Positions 23,845 to 32,905 of a stretch of 64,000 nucleotides of DNA are shown piece after piece. The notes under the pieces were generated by a model. The model saw only the letters and a program-made list of their open reading frames with translations. It was not told the DNA's origin and searched no databases. The first letter of the stretch is position 1, and each line of letters begins with the position of its first letter. A program made the position numbers and the translations under genes. This stretch comes from Colwellia sp. E2M01 (GTDB lineage: Bacteria; Pseudomonadota; Gammaproteobacteria; Enterobacterales; Alteromonadaceae), in the NCBI RefSeq assembly GCF_018860585.1, contig NZ_JAHKPR010000043.1:1-64000 (forward strand). Direction: 5' to 3'.

Positions 23845-24012
23845 AATAAGTGAGTTATCGTTATCTTTTACGTACATTTTGGCTTCTTGAATAGAGCCAA
23901 AATAATAAGTGAGTAATTTGTTACGCTTTTCGCGAATATTATTTGGCATATCTGTTTGCTGTACTACATCAAGCCAAGTTTTTACGAGCGCTAAGGGAGG
24001 AAGTTCTTCCAT
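23830..24012 (-). CDS. Small protein of unknown function (60 aa)
   Basis: MEELPPLALVKTWLDVVQQT leads a mostly helical, charged 60-residue product with one aromatic patch (LTYYFGSIQEAKMYV). No signal peptide, cysteine motif or membrane helix. The ATG at 24012 has AAAGGATAA at good distance and the gene ends in a proper terminator, which argues that it is real. It is divergent from the RelA/SpoT-like gene across 318 bases, so the two might share control, but nothing shows a functional link. Confidence 0.6.
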   Translation of the reverse strand: MEELPPLALVKTWLDVVQQTDMPNNIREKRNKLLTYYFGSIQEAKMYVKDNDNSLIKTSK

Positions 24013-24330
24013 AAGTTTATCCTTTACATACTTTCCATTTGGATAATAACTACAATTACTTTACGTTAATTAACTATCCAAATCAAAAAATAAAAAAATA
24101 AAAACAAATTATTTAAGTATTTTATGTTTAAAAATTGATTATGAAGTTAACGAATAAAAAATATATTTTATCTTCTTTTGTTGTATTACTTAATGTTTTT
24201 ACCAAAAATCAGTATAAATTAGACACAAATCTATGTATTAAAATTTATATTATATATATTACTTATTAACTATTTATTTAATTTTTATAAATACGCATTA
24301 AACTACTTATCAAAAACGAACTATCAATAA
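24013..24330. promoter_or_regulatory. AT-rich divergent promoter region
   Basis: No gene. It holds a perfect 9-base inverted repeat, ATTTGGATA (24037-24045) and TATCCAAAT (24075-24083), close to the start of the small leftward gene: an operator or hairpin candidate. The remainder is very AT-rich and probably carries the promoter of the rightward gene. Confidence 0.45.
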
Positions 24331-25374
24331 ATGAATATTAATCCTTGGCGAAGTACTTCTGTTAGAACGGCACTTGAAGGTCGTTCTTTTATCGACACAA
24401 AACGAATTCATATCCATTCAGAGCAAGAAGCGAGTAGGTTCTTAGAATGTTATGGTTTTGATTTTAATGATGATGCTGATAAAGAAGAGTTAGAAAACTT
24501 ACGTCTTGAAGCAATAGAGTTAATTGAACAAGAGTTACTAGGGCTAGATGAAAGTATTCCTGAATCATTAAAAAGTGAAAAAGATGTACGCCAGTATTTA
24601 TTAAATGCTTCGGGCCATGGCGATTTTAAATTAGCGCCATGGAGTGGGGCAATTTTACGCGTAATTCATACTCTTACTCATAGCCACTCGTATTTGAATG
24701 ATGTTTATCATGATCCAATTAGACAACAAATTTTTAACCGTTTTGAAGGCCATATTCATACTAAAGAGGGGATGAAGTACCTTGGCGATATAAAACTGTT
24801 AGATATTGAGTTTAGAACAGCTAAATCACGTCGCTCAGTAGCCATGAAGTTAATGCATAAAGCTGAAAATGTTGCTGCGGACATTTTTGATTGGATAGGT
24901 ATTCGTTTTATTACAGAATACCGTGCTGATGTTATAGATGTACTGGCTTATTTACGCCAACAACATATTGTCACTTATGCGAACATTAAGCCGTCTCGGT
25001 CTCGCAATACATTAATTGATATGGATTGGTTAAATGCCTGTTTAGATAACGGAATGTCTGTTGAGCAAATTAAATCTGAAATGCAATCAGCAGACTTTCC
25101 GCCGGAAAAATTAATAAATCCTGAACACACTGAATATAATCAATTTACTGAAGTCTCTTATCATTCGGTACAAATTACTTGTCGACAGCGAATAAAAATA
25201 CCTCAACCTGATGGGAAAAAACTATGTTTTTATTTTCCGTTTGAAATCCAAATGATGGATCAAAAAAGTTATCTACAAACTCGAGATGGGCTAGCATCAC
25301 ACAAAGAGTATAAAAAGCGACAGCGTAATGCGGTACGAAAAAGAATATTTCCATTTTTAGATGAGTTAAAGTAA
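24331..25374 (+). CDS. RelA/SpoT-like nucleotidyltransferase-fold protein (TIGR04552-like)
   Basis: 347 residues, without the hydrolase, TGS or ACT domains of long RSH enzymes. The second half has synthetase-like landmarks in the right order: RTAKSRRSVAMKLMHK (about residues 168-183; basic R-x2-K and later K), DIFDWIGIRFITEYRADVID (about 190-209; compare D-x-x-G-I-R), VSYHSVQITCRQRI (about 274-287; compare G-Y-x-S-x-H) and FPFEIQMMDQKSYLQTRDGL with SHKEYK (about 307-332; compare E-x-Q and H-x-x-Y-K). I infer a nucleotide pyrophosphate or oligonucleotide-modifying enzyme; product and regulation unknown. The first 120 residues are specific to this family. No partner gene overlaps, so nothing shows a toxin-antitoxin pair. 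Confidence 0.65.
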   Translation: MNINPWRSTSVRTALEGRSFIDTKRIHIHSEQEASRFLECYGFDFNDDADKEELENLRLEAIELIEQELLGLDESIPESLKSEKDVRQYLLNASGHGDFKLAPWSGAILRVIHTLTHSHSYLNDVYHDPIRQQIFNRFEGHIHTKEGMKYLGDIKLLDIEFRTAKSRRSVAMKLMHKAENVAADIFDWIGIRFITEYRADVIDVLAYLRQQHIVTYANIKPSRSRNTLIDMDWLNACLDNGMSVEQIKSEMQSADFPPEKLINPEHTEYNQFTEVSYHSVQITCRQRIKIPQPDGKKLCFYFPFEIQMMDQKSYLQTRDGLASHKEYKKRQRNAVRKRIFPFLDELK

Positions 25375-25398
25375 AAAACCAGCATAATACTGGTTTTT
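25374..25398. terminator. Terminator between convergent genes (RSH-like and parB)
   Basis: AAAAACCAG (25374-25382) and CTGGTTTTT (25390-25398) with a 7-base loop. A on one side and T on the other allow use in both directions. Confidence 0.8.
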
Positions 25399-25452
25399 AT
25401 AGGGATTAACTCACTAACTAACCTCTGTTTTGGTTAAGCAAAGTGATTAATA

Positions 25453-26379
25453 TTAATGAATTTTAGCTAATATTTGTTCCAGTTTTTCTAAGTTATCGTA
25501 TGAGATAACTAATTTACCTTTACCTTTTTTATTGTGGCTTATAGCAACTTTAGCCCCTATTTTTTCGGTAAGTTCTTGTTCCATGTCGATAGTTTCCATT
25601 TCTTTTTCAATTTTTTCTTTTTCTGCGACAGGGCTTTGAATTTTTTTAATTAAACTTTCAGTTTCACGTACGGTTAACTCTTTTGCCGCTACGGTTTGTG
25701 CTGCAGAGGTTTGTATTTCACCTTCTAATGCTAATAATGCACGGGCATGACCCATTTCTATATCACCATTTTCTAAAAATATTTTTACTTCGTCATTTAA
25801 TTTATTTAATCGTAATAAATTACTTACCGCTGTCCGCGATTTACCTACTGCAATGGCAACTTCTTGATGAGTTAGATCAAACTCATTTAATAAACGCTCT
25901 AATGCTATTGCTTCTTCCATCGCATTAAGGTCTTCACGCTGAATATTTTCAATCAGTGCAATAGCAACGGCTGATTCATCAGGTACGTCTTTAACTAAAC
26001 AAGGTACAACGTCAAGTTGTGCTAATTTAGCTGCGCGCCAACGACGTTCACCGGCAATAATTTCGTATTTTTTATCCGTTGATTCATCAGTGTTTTCAAG
26101 TAAACGAACAACAATAGGTTGAATAATACCTTGTGATTGAATAGATAAAGATAATTCTTCTAAACCTGCATCTGACATACCACGACGTGGTTGATACTTA
26201 CCTGGCATTAATTGCCCAATAGGTAATTTTACCAATTCATTTTCAGTTACTTTAACTGACTGAATTTCTTCTGTTGAGTTAGTATTTTGTTGATTTTCAT
26301 TACTTGAAGCTGATGGTGATAATAAAGCATCAAGACCGCGACCTAAGCGACTAGCGCCTTTACGTTTTGCTGAGTTCAT
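25453..26379 (-). CDS. parB: Chromosome-partitioning protein ParB
   Basis: CTP-dependent DNA clamp that loads at parS and spreads to gather the origin region for segregation. Residues 51-56 begin the ParB/Srx domain (LPIGQLMPGKYQPRRGMSD); GERRWRAAKLAQLDVVP (about 112-128) is the CTP-binding box, NIQREDLNAMEEAIAL the next conserved box, and LTHQEVAIAVGKSRTAVSNL (about 170-189) the helix-turn-helix that reads parS. The C-terminal 40 residues form the dimer domain. 308 aa is typical. It follows parA by 14 bases and is last in the mnmG-rsmG-parA-parB run. Two perfect target sites lie in recF. Confidence 0.96.
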   Translation of the reverse strand: MNSAKRKGASRLGRGLDALLSPSASSNENQQNTNSTEEIQSVKVTENELVKLPIGQLMPGKYQPRRGMSDAGLEELSLSIQSQGIIQPIVVRLLENTDESTDKKYEIIAGERRWRAAKLAQLDVVPCLVKDVPDESAVAIALIENIQREDLNAMEEAIALERLLNEFDLTHQEVAIAVGKSRTAVSNLLRLNKLNDEVKIFLENGDIEMGHARALLALEGEIQTSAAQTVAAKELTVRETESLIKKIQSPVAEKEKIEKEMETIDMEQELTEKIGAKVAISHNKKGKGKLVISYDNLEKLEQILAKIH

Positions 26380-26393
26380 AATTTTCCTTTGCG

Positions 26394-27200
26394 CTAATTG
26401 GCAACATTGGCCGTAACTTGTTGAGCTTTTTTCGCGGTATCATTTTTGCGTAATACTTCACCGGCAAGCGCTAAATAAGCTTTTGCGCCCGTTGATGATT
26501 TATCGTAATACATAGCTGGCGAGCCAAAACTTGGTGCTTCGGCCAAACGAACATTGCGCGGAATAACACTACGATAAACTTTGTCACCAAAATGTCGTTT
26601 TAATTGTTCAGATACATCATTTGCTAAACGGTTACGAGGATCATACATAGTACGTAATATACCTTCAATATGAAGCTTATCATTCACCACTGATGTTAAT
26701 TTAGTAATAGTGTCCATTAATGCGGTTAAGCCTTCTAATGCGTAATATTCACACTGCATTGGCACCAATACAGAGTCAGCAGCAGTCATTGCATTAACGG
26801 TAAGCATATTTAATGAAGGTGGACAATCAATGATAATAAAATCATAAACATCTTTTACGGGGGCAAGCGCTTGTTTTAAACGTTGCTCACGCGCAAATAC
26901 TTCCATTAATTTTATTTCTGCGGCAGTTACGTCTGTATTAGCTGAAATAAGGTGATAAAGCCCTGAAGTTTCTTTAACAACCACTTCTTCTACACTTTGT
27001 TCTTCAATTAATAATTCGTAACAGGTGGCATGCACTTTATATTTGTCGACACCACTTGCCATGGTGGCATTACCTTGCGGATCTAAATCGATTAATAAAA
27101 CTTTGCGTTTAGTTGCCGCTAATGAGGCTGCCAAATTAACCGCGGTTGTTGTTTTACCAACACCACCTTTTTGGTTTGCAATTGCTATTATTTTTCCCAC
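26394..27200 (-). CDS. parA: Chromosome-partitioning ATPase ParA (Soj)
   Basis: Deviant Walker A ATPase whose DNA-bound gradient pulls ParB-parS complexes apart after origin duplication. KIIAIANQKGGVGKTTTAVN (residues 3-22) is the deviant Walker A (K-G-G-V-G-K-T); LLIDLDPQGNATMASG (about 35-50) and FIIIDCPPSLNMLTVNAM (about 112-129) are the A' and Walker B regions. The short N-terminus without a helix-turn-helix marks the chromosomal type. 268 aa. It lies 45 bases after rsmG and 14 before parB, the usual order in this group. Confidence 0.96.
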   Translation of the reverse strand: MGKIIAIANQKGGVGKTTTAVNLAASLAATKRKVLLIDLDPQGNATMASGVDKYKVHATCYELLIEEQSVEEVVVKETSGLYHLISANTDVTAAEIKLMEVFAREQRLKQALAPVKDVYDFIIIDCPPSLNMLTVNAMTAADSVLVPMQCEYYALEGLTALMDTITKLTSVVNDKLHIEGILRTMYDPRNRLANDVSEQLKRHFGDKVYRSVIPRNVRLAEAPSFGSPAMYYDKSSTGAKAYLALAGEVLRKNDTAKKAQQVTANVAN

Positions 27201-27245
27201 AAGCGCCTCTGTTTTTTATTTTTTATTGTGTTCTGTTTAACCGTG

Positions 27246-27869
27246 TTATTTTTTTAACACAAGTACATGACGTTCGCCAACAAGTTCAGGTACATTAATT
27301 TTATGACTGTCTACTAAGGTAATGTTTTCAGGTAGTTGAGTAATTTCGTCCTGAGGGTATTGTCCTTTGAGAGCAAAAAAACGACCATTTTCCGTAGTAA
27401 TTAAGTGCTGACACCAACTTACCATATCATTTAGTGATGAAAACGCACGACTTAATACGCCATCAAAAGCTTGTTCGCCTTGGTATTCTTCAACGCGCGC
27501 TTTAACAGGTGTTACATTGGTTAGTTTTAATTGAAATACGACTTGGCGTAAAAAGGTTATGCGTTTTCCTAAACTGTCTAATAATACAAAATTTCGTTCA
27601 GGATACAATATAGCTAAAGGAATTCCCGGTAAGCCTGGGCCAGTTCCTACATCAATAAAGTTATTACCAATAAGTACTTCACCAACCATTAAGCTGTCCA
27701 TAATATGCTTAACAAGCATTTCACTAGGGTCACGAACCGAAGTTAGGTTGTAGGCTTTATTCCATTTATTGAGCAGTTCAACATATTGGATTAATAAGTC
27801 GATTTGTTCTTGAGAGACAACAAGATCTGTTTTACTGATCAGTGTTGTTAATTGTTGTGTTAACGTCAT
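27246..27869 (-). CDS. rsmG: 16S rRNA (guanine-N7) methyltransferase RsmG
   Basis: Methylates N7 of G527 in 16S rRNA using S-adenosylmethionine. Motif I is [20 protein letters not shown] (about residues 67-86) and [15 protein letters not shown] (about 92-106) binds the adenosine. The start [20 protein letters not shown] with [20 protein letters not shown] (about 36-55) is typical. 207 aa, the family norm. It lies about 75 bases downstream of mnmG and before parA. Loss in other bacteria gives low-level streptomycin resistance. Confidence 0.95.
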   Translation of the reverse strand: MTLTQQLTTLISKTDLVVSQEQIDLLIQYVELLNKWNKAYNLTSVRDPSEMLVKHIMDSLMVGEVLIGNNFIDVGTGPGLPGIPLAILYPERNFVLLDSLGKRITFLRQVVFQLKLTNVTPVKARVEEYQGEQAFDGVLSRAFSSLNDMVSWCQHLITTENGRFFALKGQYPQDEITQLPENITLVDSHKINVPELVGERHVLVLKK

Positions 27870-27943
27870 TTTTATTTAAACGAGCCTTGCTAAATAAACA
27901 TGTTATTAATGTTTATTTAGCGCCTCGTACCTACCTATTGCTA

Positions 27944-29833
27944 CTACGCTAATTTGCGTAGCAGACCGTGTTTTTTTAAGTAGACTAATAATAACGAAAT
28001 TGCTGCCGGAGTAATACCAGAAATTCGCGATGCTTTACCAATAGTTTCAGGGCGAGCATCTTTTAGCTTAGCAACTACTTCATTTGATAAGCCTGAAATT
28101 TGCTGATAATCAAAATCACTTGGGATTACTGTATCTTCATTACGTTGTTTTTTAGCTATTTCATCAAGCTGTCTGTCGATATAGCCGGCATATTTAGTTT
28201 GAATTTCGATTTGCTCAGCCGCTTGTTCATCTTTTAGTGCAGGGCCTAAACCTTCAATATTCATTAAATCTGTGTAATTAACTTCAGGACGACGAATTAA
28301 ATCTTCTAAGCTAGCTTCTTTACTCATTGGATTTTTAAGTAAGTTGTTAATTTCAGCTATTTTAGCATGATCTTTTTGTACCCAAGTAGATCGTAAACGT
28401 TGACGTTCAAGTTCAATGTTTTCCATCTTCTCGTTAAAGCGCTGCCAACGTGCATCGTCAACTAAGCCAACACTACGACCTTGCTCTGTTAAACGAATAT
28501 CAGCATTGTCTTCACGAAGTAATAAACGATACTCTGCACGGGAGGTAAACATGCGGTAAGGCTCTTTAGTACCTAAAGTAGCTAAATCGTCAATTAATAC
28601 GCCCATGTACGCTTGATCGCGACCTAAAGTAAACTCGCCTAACTCTTTAACTCGACAAGCTGCGTTTGTACCGGCAATAAGTCCTTGCGCACCGGCTTCT
28701 TCATAACCGGTAGTACCGTTAATTTGGCCTGCAAAATAAAGATTACTAACAAACTTACTTTCTAAGCTTTGTTTTAAATCACGAGGATCGAAGTAATCGT
28801 ACTCAATGGCGTAACCAGGACGAGTAATAAATGCGTTTTCAAAACCCTTAATTGAGCGAACTAGGTTAAGTTGCACGTCATAAGGTAAACTTGTAGAAAT
28901 ACCATTTGGATAGACTTCATGGGTTGTTAACCCCTCTGGCTCTACAAATATTTGATGAGATGTTTTATCAGCAAAACGAGTAATTTTATCTTCAATTGAA
29001 GGGCAATATCTTGGTCCAATACCTTCGATAACCCCTGTGTACATCGGAGATCTATCTAAACCATCACGAATATGTTGATGGGTTTGCTCGTTAGTATGAG
29101 TGATATAACAAGAAATTTGCGCTGGATGATCCGCTTGTGATCCCATAAAAGAAAACACTGGGCTTGGCGTATCACCTGCTTGCTCTTCCATTACTGAAAA
29201 ATCTAAGGTTCTAGCATCAAGCCTTGGTGGTGTACCAGTTTTTAAACGATCCATTCTAAATGGCATATCACGCATTTTAGCCGCTAGGTTTACACTAGCA
29301 GGATCACCAGCACGACCACCTTGATAGTTGTTTAAGCCAATGTGTATCTGACCTGCAAGGAAAGTACCTACGGTTAACACAACAGTTTTAGCTTTGAACT
29401 TAAGACCCATTTGTGTTGAAACACCAACTACTTGATCGTTTTCCATGATCAAATCATCACAAGGTTGTTGGAAAATAGTTAAATTTTCTTGATTTTCTAA
29501 GAAGTTACGAACGTAATTACGATATAAAACACGGTCTGCTTGAGCACGTGTTGCACGTACTGCTGGACCTTTACTTGAATTTAAGGTTCTAAATTGAATG
29601 GCACTGTGATCAATTGCTGTAGCCATTAATCCACCTAGCGCATCAATTTCTTTAACCAAGTGACCTTTGCCAATACCGCCAATGGCTGGATTACAAGACA
29701 TTTGGCCTAGCGTGTCGATGTTATGGGTTAGCAATAATGTTTTACAGCCCATACGTGCTGAGGCTAGGGCAGCTTCAGTTCCTGCATGTCCGCCACCAAC
29801 AACAATTACGTCATAAGACTCTTGATACCACAT
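27944..29833 (-). CDS. mnmG: tRNA modification enzyme MnmG (GidA)
   Basis: FAD-dependent partner of MnmE that installs the carboxymethylaminomethyl group on U34 of certain tRNAs. [20 protein letters not shown] (about residues 7-26) is the FAD-binding Rossmann loop; [20 protein letters not shown] (about 45-64) and the ending of the N-terminal domain [14 protein letters not shown] are signature stretches with the active-site cysteine. [20 protein letters not shown] (about 369-388) completes the FAD site. 629 aa is normal. It is the gene next to oriC, read away from the origin; its promoter lies in the origin and may link its transcription with initiation, as described in E. coli. Confidence 0.97.
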   Translation of the reverse strand: MWYQESYDVIVVGGGHAGTEAALASARMGCKTLLLTHNIDTLGQMSCNPAIGGIGKGHLVKEIDALGGLMATAIDHSAIQFRTLNSSKGPAVRATRAQADRVLYRNYVRNFLENQENLTIFQQPCDDLIMENDQVVGVSTQMGLKFKAKTVVLTVGTFLAGQIHIGLNNYQGGRAGDPASVNLAAKMRDMPFRMDRLKTGTPPRLDARTLDFSVMEEQAGDTPSPVFSFMGSQADHPAQISCYITHTNEQTHQHIRDGLDRSPMYTGVIEGIGPRYCPSIEDKITRFADKTSHQIFVEPEGLTTHEVYPNGISTSLPYDVQLNLVRSIKGFENAFITRPGYAIEYDYFDPRDLKQSLESKFVSNLYFAGQINGTTGYEEAGAQGLIAGTNAACRVKELGEFTLGRDQAYMGVLIDDLATLGTKEPYRMFTSRAEYRLLLREDNADIRLTEQGRSVGLVDDARWQRFNEKMENIELERQRLRSTWVQKDHAKIAEINNLLKNPMSKEASLEDLIRRPEVNYTDLMNIEGLGPALKDEQAAEQIEIQTKYAGYIDRQLDEIAKKQRNEDTVIPSDFDYQQISGLSNEVVAKLKDARPETIGKASRISGITPAAISLLLVYLKKHGLLRKLA

Positions 29834-30066
29834 AAAATCACAATCCTGCTTGGTTAAGTTTATTTTTCGTTTTATTTAATATTTTTTAGAGTGACTCAAA
29901 ACGACTTGAAAATTACATCACTCAAATTTAGGGAACGTATTTTAACGCTTTTTTCTCTTCAGTGATACGATCAAATGTGTAAAAAAGATCGGGTGTGATC
30001 CTTAATATATAAAAAGAGATCTTTAAAGAGATCTTGTAGTTATTACTTATTAAGATCCTTATTTTC

Positions 30067-30075
30067 TGTGGGTAA
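30067..30075 (-). promoter_or_regulatory. DnaA box, R1-like
   Basis: Minus strand TTACCCACA, one change from TTATCCACA. It directly follows the AT-rich unwinding element, the place of R1 in E. coli. Confidence 0.75.
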
Positions 30076-30172
30076 GTGGTTTTTTACTTTATTTATTAAT
30101 AACTAACGTAAATGATAAGGTTGTGATCAAACATTGATCAATCAACAAATAAGCCTTGATCAAAAGCTTTAG

Positions 30173-30181
30173 TTACCCACA
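30173..30181 (+). promoter_or_regulatory. DnaA box
   Basis: TTACCCACA, one change from consensus, inside oriC. Confidence 0.7.
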
Positions 30182-30245
30182 GCTCATTTAAAACACAATT
30201 TAATTAACTGAATAATAATAGAAAAATAACGGGTTATTAAGATTT

Positions 30246-30254
30246 TTATCCACA
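30246..30254 (+). promoter_or_regulatory. DnaA box, perfect
   Basis: TTATCCACA, full consensus, on the mioC side of oriC where E. coli has its strong R4 box. Confidence 0.85.
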
Positions 30255-30278
30255 TATAGATAAAATTAACGTTTAATG

Positions 30279-30287
30279 TGTGAATAA
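30279..30287 (-). promoter_or_regulatory. DnaA box
   Basis: Minus strand TTATTCACA, one change from consensus, 25 bases from the perfect box. Confidence 0.65.
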
Positions 30288-30313
30288 CTTATGTGTAACT
30301 GATCACCTTAGAT

Positions 30314-30817
30314 CTAAAATAGATCTTTATTTGTGCTGATCCACTGTTGTGCAAGATCTTCTGGATCGATATCTGCAGCCATATCAAAGGTTTTTAATGC
30401 TATTAACTCTTTACAACCTATTGATATTAATAATTTTGATATATCTTTAGCGGCTTTACAAAAAGTATCGTAGTTTGAATCTCCGATCCCAATGGTTAAA
30501 AAACTAACCGTGGATAGATCTTGATCACAATTTGTAAGATCACTAACAAATTGTTGAATGTTGTCAGGGTATTCACCTGCGCCATGGGTAGAGGTACAAA
30601 TTATCCAAACAGGAGATTTTGATGAAATATTGCTGTTTTCTTGTACTAATCCAAGATCGTTTATGGCAGAAAAAGTATTATTAAGGATAGTTTTTAGATC
30701 GGGTTTTAGATGAATATCAACGTTTCGATCGAGTTTATTTAGTGTTTCTTCGCATGCTTCTGCTACATATTCTGTGCCACCAAGCATACTACCGACAATG
30801 ATTTGAATTGCGTTCAT
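30314..30817 (-). CDS. mioC: Flavodoxin-like protein MioC
   Basis: FMN-binding protein of 167 aa. IIVGSMLGGTEYVAEACEET (about residues 6-25) is the flavodoxin phosphate-binding loop; ICTSTHGAGEYPDNIQQF (about 72-89) and TIGIGDSNYDTFCKAAKDI (about 106-124) bind the isoalloxazine ring. In E. coli it is an electron carrier linked to biotin synthase in vitro, and its transcription passes into oriC. Here it also points into oriC, stopping at its edge (30314), so the same transcriptional effect on initiation is possible. The last codons are rich in GATC, part of the origin cluster. Confidence 0.92.
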   Translation of the reverse strand: MNAIQIIVGSMLGGTEYVAEACEETLNKLDRNVDIHLKPDLKTILNNTFSAINDLGLVQENSNISSKSPVWIICTSTHGAGEYPDNIQQFVSDLTNCDQDLSTVSFLTIGIGDSNYDTFCKAAKDISKLLISIGCKELIALKTFDMAADIDPEDLAQQWISTNKDLF

Positions 30818-31057
30818 AGAGATTTCTTACTACTTTAAGGAGAATTTATAAGTATGATAAACGCTTTATTATTGTATTACTTAAAGTAACTGTAAAATTA
30901 TATTTAAAAGTAAAGTAAACCTAGTTTATAGCTATTATTCATTTTAAAAAGGTACAATAAGGCAAGAGAACAGTATTTATTACTAAAAATGTGGTAATAA
31001 ATATTTTACATTTTATTCAGGTTTATCTGAATATCAAAATAAGTAGTATGAAGATAA
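30818..31057. other. Divergent promoter region mioC / restriction-modification genes
   Basis: 240 bases, very AT-rich, no gene. It should hold promoters in both directions; no controller-protein gene or obvious operator box is visible. Confidence 0.4.
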
Positions 31058-32905
31058 ATGAGATTTATAGGTAATAAAGAATTAATTACAACAGATATTG
31101 AGAAATTACTCAAAGGTAAGAATCTTTTAAATAAAGAATTGGTATTTTTTGATGCTTTTTGTGGAATAGGTGCAGTATCAGATTATTTTAAAAGTAAATT
31201 TCGATTAAAAATCAATGACATGATTTATTGGAATACCATATACGCACAAGGTAGAATTCAGTCTGCATTATGTAATTTTGACAATTTAGGTTTTGATCCC
31301 TTCCTACATTTAAACTCTAGTGAGGTAATGATTAAAGGTTTCTTTTATAATAATTATAGTCCAGGGAACTCAGATAGAATGTATTTTTCGGAGTACAATG
31401 CTGGAAGGATTGATTATTTTAGACAAGCCATAGAAGATTGGAAAGATGACAAATTGATTGATGATAATGAATATGCATATTTATTATCTTCTTTAATTGA
31501 ATCTATATCATATGTATCAAATACTGCGGGAGTTTACGGAGCCTTTTTAAAGCATTGGGATACAAGAGCAAAAAAGGAAATTAAGTTTATTAAAGTAGGA
31601 GCTAAAAGTTCTTTTTCTATTGAACTTGAGCTTTATAATTCAAAAGTAGAAGAAATAATTGAGGATGTTGAATGTGATATTTTATACTTAGATCCCCCTT
31701 ATACCCAAAATCAATATGGTACTCAGTATCATTTATTAGAAACTTTAGTTCAAAATGATAATCCATCAATTAGTAAAGTAACAGGTTCAAGATCAACTTC
31801 ACCAATGCGTTCAGATTGGTCAAAAAACTTCAAATCTCATATCTTGTTTGACAAGTTAATTGCCAAAACTAAAGCCAAGCATATCGTATTTAGTTATAGC
31901 GTAGATGGCTTCCTATCTAAAAGCTTTATAGAAGCAACCTTAAAAAGGTATGGGAAAGCAGAGTCGTATATTTGTCAAAAAATTTCATATAACAAATACA
32001 CTAATTTTAAGTCTAGAAAAGGTAAAGAACACTTTGAATTACTTTTTTATGTAGAGAAAAAAAATAGTAGTGAAGTTTTTTATGAAAGCCCACTAAATTA
32101 TATTGGAAGTAAATCAAAATTGGTCAATGAGTTGTCCAAATATTACCCTAAAAATATATCTACATTTATAGATGGATTTGGAGGGGGGGCAAATGTTGCA
32201 ATTAATGCTAATGCTAAAAAAGTTATATATAACGAATTAAATTATTTTGTAAAAGATCTCATTGACTCTTTTGAAATAACGGATACATACGATTACTTAA
32301 TGTATATAAAGAGAATAGAAAAGAAGTTTTCTTTGAAAAAAGAAGATTCGGAAAGTTATATTAGTGTAAGAAAATATTATAACTCTTTAAAGGTAAATAA
32401 AAGAGATTCTAAGATGCTTTATACAATGTTACTTTATGGATTTAATCAACAATTAAGATTTAATAGTAAACATGAGTTTAATAATCCAGTTGGAATGAGA
32501 TGGTTTAATGATAAAGTTTTAGAAAAATTTATTAGTTTTTCAAGAGTAATTAAAGAAAAGAAAATAGAAATATACAATGTGGATTACTCCGAATTCAAAG
32601 GTTTAGATGATGATACATTTGTTTATTTAGATCCACCGTATTCTATGACGACAGCTTCCTATAATGATGGAAAAAGAGGGTTTAATGGTTGGAATCTGGA
32701 AGAAGAAAATAGATTATTGGATTATGCATGTACTCTAAATGATAATAATAGTAAGTTTATGATTTCTTATGTTATCGAGCATAAAGGAGAAAAAAATAAT
32801 AATATTATTGATTGGGTTCAGCGAAATAATTTTAAAATTATTGAATTAAAAGGATATTCAGGTCTTAAAAGACATGAAGTTATAATTATTAATTATGATA
32901 AATAA
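31058..32905 (+). CDS. Fused double DNA adenine methyltransferase, Type II restriction-modification
   Basis: 615 residues made of two Dam/alpha-class N6-adenine methylases in tandem. First: motif X MRFIGNK (2-7), motif I DAFCGIGAVSDYF (about 29-41), motif IV LYLDPPYTQNQYG (DPPY at about 212-215). Second: motif X NYIGSKSKLV (about 347), motif I DGFGGGANVAI (about 372), motif IV YLDPPYSMTTASY (DPPY at about 525). Such fusions (FokI type) protect an asymmetric site, each half methylating one strand. It overlaps the HNH nuclease gene by 11 bases. Codons are strikingly AT-rich compared with flanking housekeeping genes, pointing to transfer. Site specificity cannot be read from sequence. Confidence 0.88.
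   Translation: MRFIGNKELITTDIEKLLKGKNLLNKELVFFDAFCGIGAVSDYFKSKFRLKINDMIYWNTIYAQGRIQSALCNFDNLGFDPFLHLNSSEVMIKGFFYNNYSPGNSDRMYFSEYNAGRIDYFRQAIEDWKDDKLIDDNEYAYLLSSLIESISYVSNTAGVYGAFLKHWDTRAKKEIKFIKVGAKSSFSIELELYNSKVEEIIEDVECDILYLDPPYTQNQYGTQYHLLETLVQNDNPSISKVTGSRSTSPMRSDWSKNFKSHILFDKLIAKTKAKHIVFSYSVDGFLSKSFIEATLKRYGKAESYICQKISYNKYTNFKSRKGKEHFELLFYVEKKNSSEVFYESPLNYIGSKSKLVNELSKYYPKNISTFIDGFGGGANVAINANAKKVIYNELNYFVKDLIDSFEITDTYDYLMYIKRIEKKFSLKKEDSESYISVRKYYNSLKVNKRDSKMLYTMLLYGFNQQLRFNSKHEFNNPVGMRWFNDKVLEKFISFSRVIKEKKIEIYNVDYSEFKGLDDDTFVYLDPPYSMTTASYNDGKRGFNGWNLEEENRLLDYACTLNDNNSKFMISYVIEHKGEKNNNIIDWVQRNNFKIIELKGYSGLKRHEVIIINYDK

Larger units (their letters stand above)
29940..30320. other. oriC: Chromosomal replication origin oriC
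   Basis: It lies between mnmG and mioC, the enterobacterial position. Between about 29960 and 30370 there are fifteen GATC sites, the hallmark of Dam/SeqA-controlled origins. At 30016-30060 three GATC-headed AT-rich stretches stand in a row (GATCTTTAAAGA, GATCTTGTAGTTATTA, GATCCTTATTTT) like the three 13-mers of the E. coli unwinding element, followed directly by a DnaA box. One perfect and at least three near-consensus DnaA boxes follow. Limits are approximate. The box order resembles E. coli (R1 beside the unwinding element). Confidence 0.9.

Noticed and set aside
24331-25374. Toxin-antitoxin pairing of the RSH-like gene with the 60-aa gene at 23830-24012
   Set aside because: The genes are divergent and 318 bases apart; known pairs of this kind are usually adjacent and co-transcribed.
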